From Flavobacteriaceae bacterium (GTDB lineage Bacteria; Bacteroidota; Bacteroidia; Flavobacteriales; Flavobacteriaceae), in the NCBI GenBank assembly GCA_947377425.1, contig CANCFZ010000035.1:1-14609 (forward strand): a DNA stretch of 14,609 nucleotides, given 5' to 3'. Below, piece after piece: positions 13,644-14,609 of this stretch (position 1 is its first letter; each line of letters starts with the position of its first letter). The notes under the pieces were generated by a model. That model was not told where the DNA came from and made no database searches. It saw only the letters and a program-made list of their open reading frames with translations. The translations under genes were made by a program, and so were the position numbers.

Positions 13644-14609
13644 TTATAGCACCATCAAATTGCAACCACGAATATCAGAATTGTCAAATCTTCCTAAAAC
13701 TTCAAAGGAATTATTAGAATATTTTTTGCCTAAATCTTGAGTGGCAATAAACGAACACGAATTGATATTTGCCAAATCAATAACATTTATTCCGCCAGTT
13801 TTTCCGGTTTCTATGTAAGCTAAAGCGTCTTCGGTATCTCGAATTAAAATGTTCATCCAATTTGGGCATTCAAATATTCCGTTTCCTAATGAATAGGCTT
13901 GCGACAACAATTCGGTCATTCCATATTCAGAATGAATAGCTGAAACGCCAAAACCATTGCATAAAATTTCATGTAATTCTTCACGAATAATTTCTTTTCG
14001 TTTGCCTTTCATTCCGCCAGTTTCCATAATTATCGTGTTTTTTAATTGAAAATTTTGTTTTTCAATTAAATCTAATAAAGCATAGGTAACACCAATTAGA
14101 ATTACGTTTTGACCTGAATTATCCAATTCAATAAGTTTTGAAATTAATTCATCGTAATTGTGTAAATAAAAATCGCTATTCTCATTATTTGAAAGTTCAA
14201 TCAAATCTTTAACCATATAAATCAAAGACGAACCAGAACGTTCTAAATAGGATGGAAGTAAAGCTAAAACGGCATAATCTTCAATATTTCCATAGAATTC
14301 AGAAAAAGCATTGCGATAGCTTTCTTCGTACAAAGTTACATCTGTAATTAAATGTTTACTTGTAATCATTCCAGTTGTTCCGCTACTTGTAAAAGTCTCT
14401 TTAATTGTTTCTGTTGACGACAAAACGTGGTGACTTTTAAAAAACTGAATGGGTAAAAACGGAATTTGTTCCAATGATTTTACAGTGCCTTTTTCAACTT
14501 TCAGTAACTCACAGAATTCGCGGTACACTTTATTGTTTTCGTATTGGAATCGAAAAACTTTTAAAGCTAATTTTTCGAATTGCTTTTGATTTGAAATAGT
14601 AAATATGTC
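13644..14609 (-). CDS. LuxE-like acyl transferase / acyl-protein synthetase, 5' end beyond the window
   Basis: The reading frame stays open to position 14609: 27 more codons precede the GTG at 14528 (DIFTISNQKQFEKLALKVFR, then FQYENNK), and they fit the family's N-terminus, so the true start lies just outside. The visible 321 residues resemble LuxE-type adenylating enzymes of the ANL superfamily. In visible numbering they contain the phosphate-binding loop TSSGTTG (74-80), METGG (195-199), the YGMTE motif (229-233), and a late DLG (292-294). Such enzymes activate an acyl group as acyl-AMP and may pass it to a cysteine or a partner. In luminous bacteria LuxE supplies fatty acid to a reductase, but no lux genes are here, so its role in flavobacteria is unknown. 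The downstream gene is a secreted orphan. Confidence 0.85.
   Translation of the reverse strand, partial: DIFTISNQKQFEKLALKVFRFQYENNKVYREFCELLKVEKGTVKSLEQIPFLPIQFFKSHHVLSSTETIKETFTSSGTTGMITSKHLITDVTLYEESYRNAFSEFYGNIEDYAVLALLPSYLERSGSSLIYMVKDLIELSNNENSDFYLHNYDELISKLIELDNSGQNVILIGVTYALLDLIEKQNFQLKNTIIMETGGMKGKRKEIIREELHEILCNGFGVSAIHSEYGMTELLSQAYSLGNGIFECPNWMNILIRDTEDALAYIETGKTGGINVIDLANINSCSFIATQDLGKKYSNNSFEVLGRFDNSDIRGCNLMVL

Noticed and set aside
14528..14528. GTG at 14528 as start of the LuxE-like protein
   Set aside because: The frame continues open for 27 codons to the window edge and these encode residues fitting the family N-terminus, so the GTG is internal.

Overview
The window looks like chromosomal core sequence from a Flavobacteriaceae bacterium, most likely Flavobacterium or a close relative. 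The evidence is AT-rich DNA, promoters of the Bacteroidetes type (-7 element TAnnTTTG) with few Shine-Dalgarno sites, a C-terminal domain for the type IX secretion system (T9SS), and families typical of the phylum (DUF4271 beside hemD, DUF4296 lipoprotein, LuxE-like acyl transferase). There are 14 genes, and both terminal ones are cut by the window ends. I see no rRNA, tRNA, CRISPR array, transposase or phage gene.

Layout. Positions 1-1380 (minus) hold the start of a saccharopine-dehydrogenase-like Rossmann protein, then a two-gene unit of a DUF3108 exported protein and a small membrane protein. Positions 1505-3597 (plus) hold a DUF423 membrane protein and pckA, the ATP-dependent PEP carboxykinase of gluconeogenesis. 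A near-perfect 20-bp palindrome lies directly over the pckA promoter. Positions 3724-6187 (minus) form a compact two-gene cell-surface operon: a secreted beta-helix protein, then a T9SS cargo made of four exact 80-residue repeats. Look-alike terminator hairpins bound the pair. Positions 6310-7746 (minus) are DUF4271 and hemD (haem synthesis). Positions 7852-10325 (plus) form an operon of polyprenol-phosphate-mannose-synthase-like GT2, dihydroorotase and a DUF4296 lipoprotein. Facing it with no gap is an SDR epimerase (minus, 10326-11327). A 0.25-kb intergenic region with a structured, repeat-like element precedes tyrS (plus, 11574-12866). The window ends with a secreted orphan protein and a LuxE-like acyl transferase on the minus strand.

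Most of this is ordinary housekeeping. The parts most worth a second look are the beta-helix plus 80-residue-repeat surface operon with its mosaic repeats, the palindrome at pckA, the folded element upstream of tyrS, and a dihydroorotase whose first metal-ligand histidine is glutamine. Start positions were revised for DUF4271 (7746 instead of a TTG at 7755) and the SDR protein (11327 instead of a GTG at 11351). The acyl transferase is open to the window edge; it does not start at the internal GTG at 14528. No established novel defence, mobile or biosynthetic system was found. Family names come from recognising sequence patterns by eye, without database searches.
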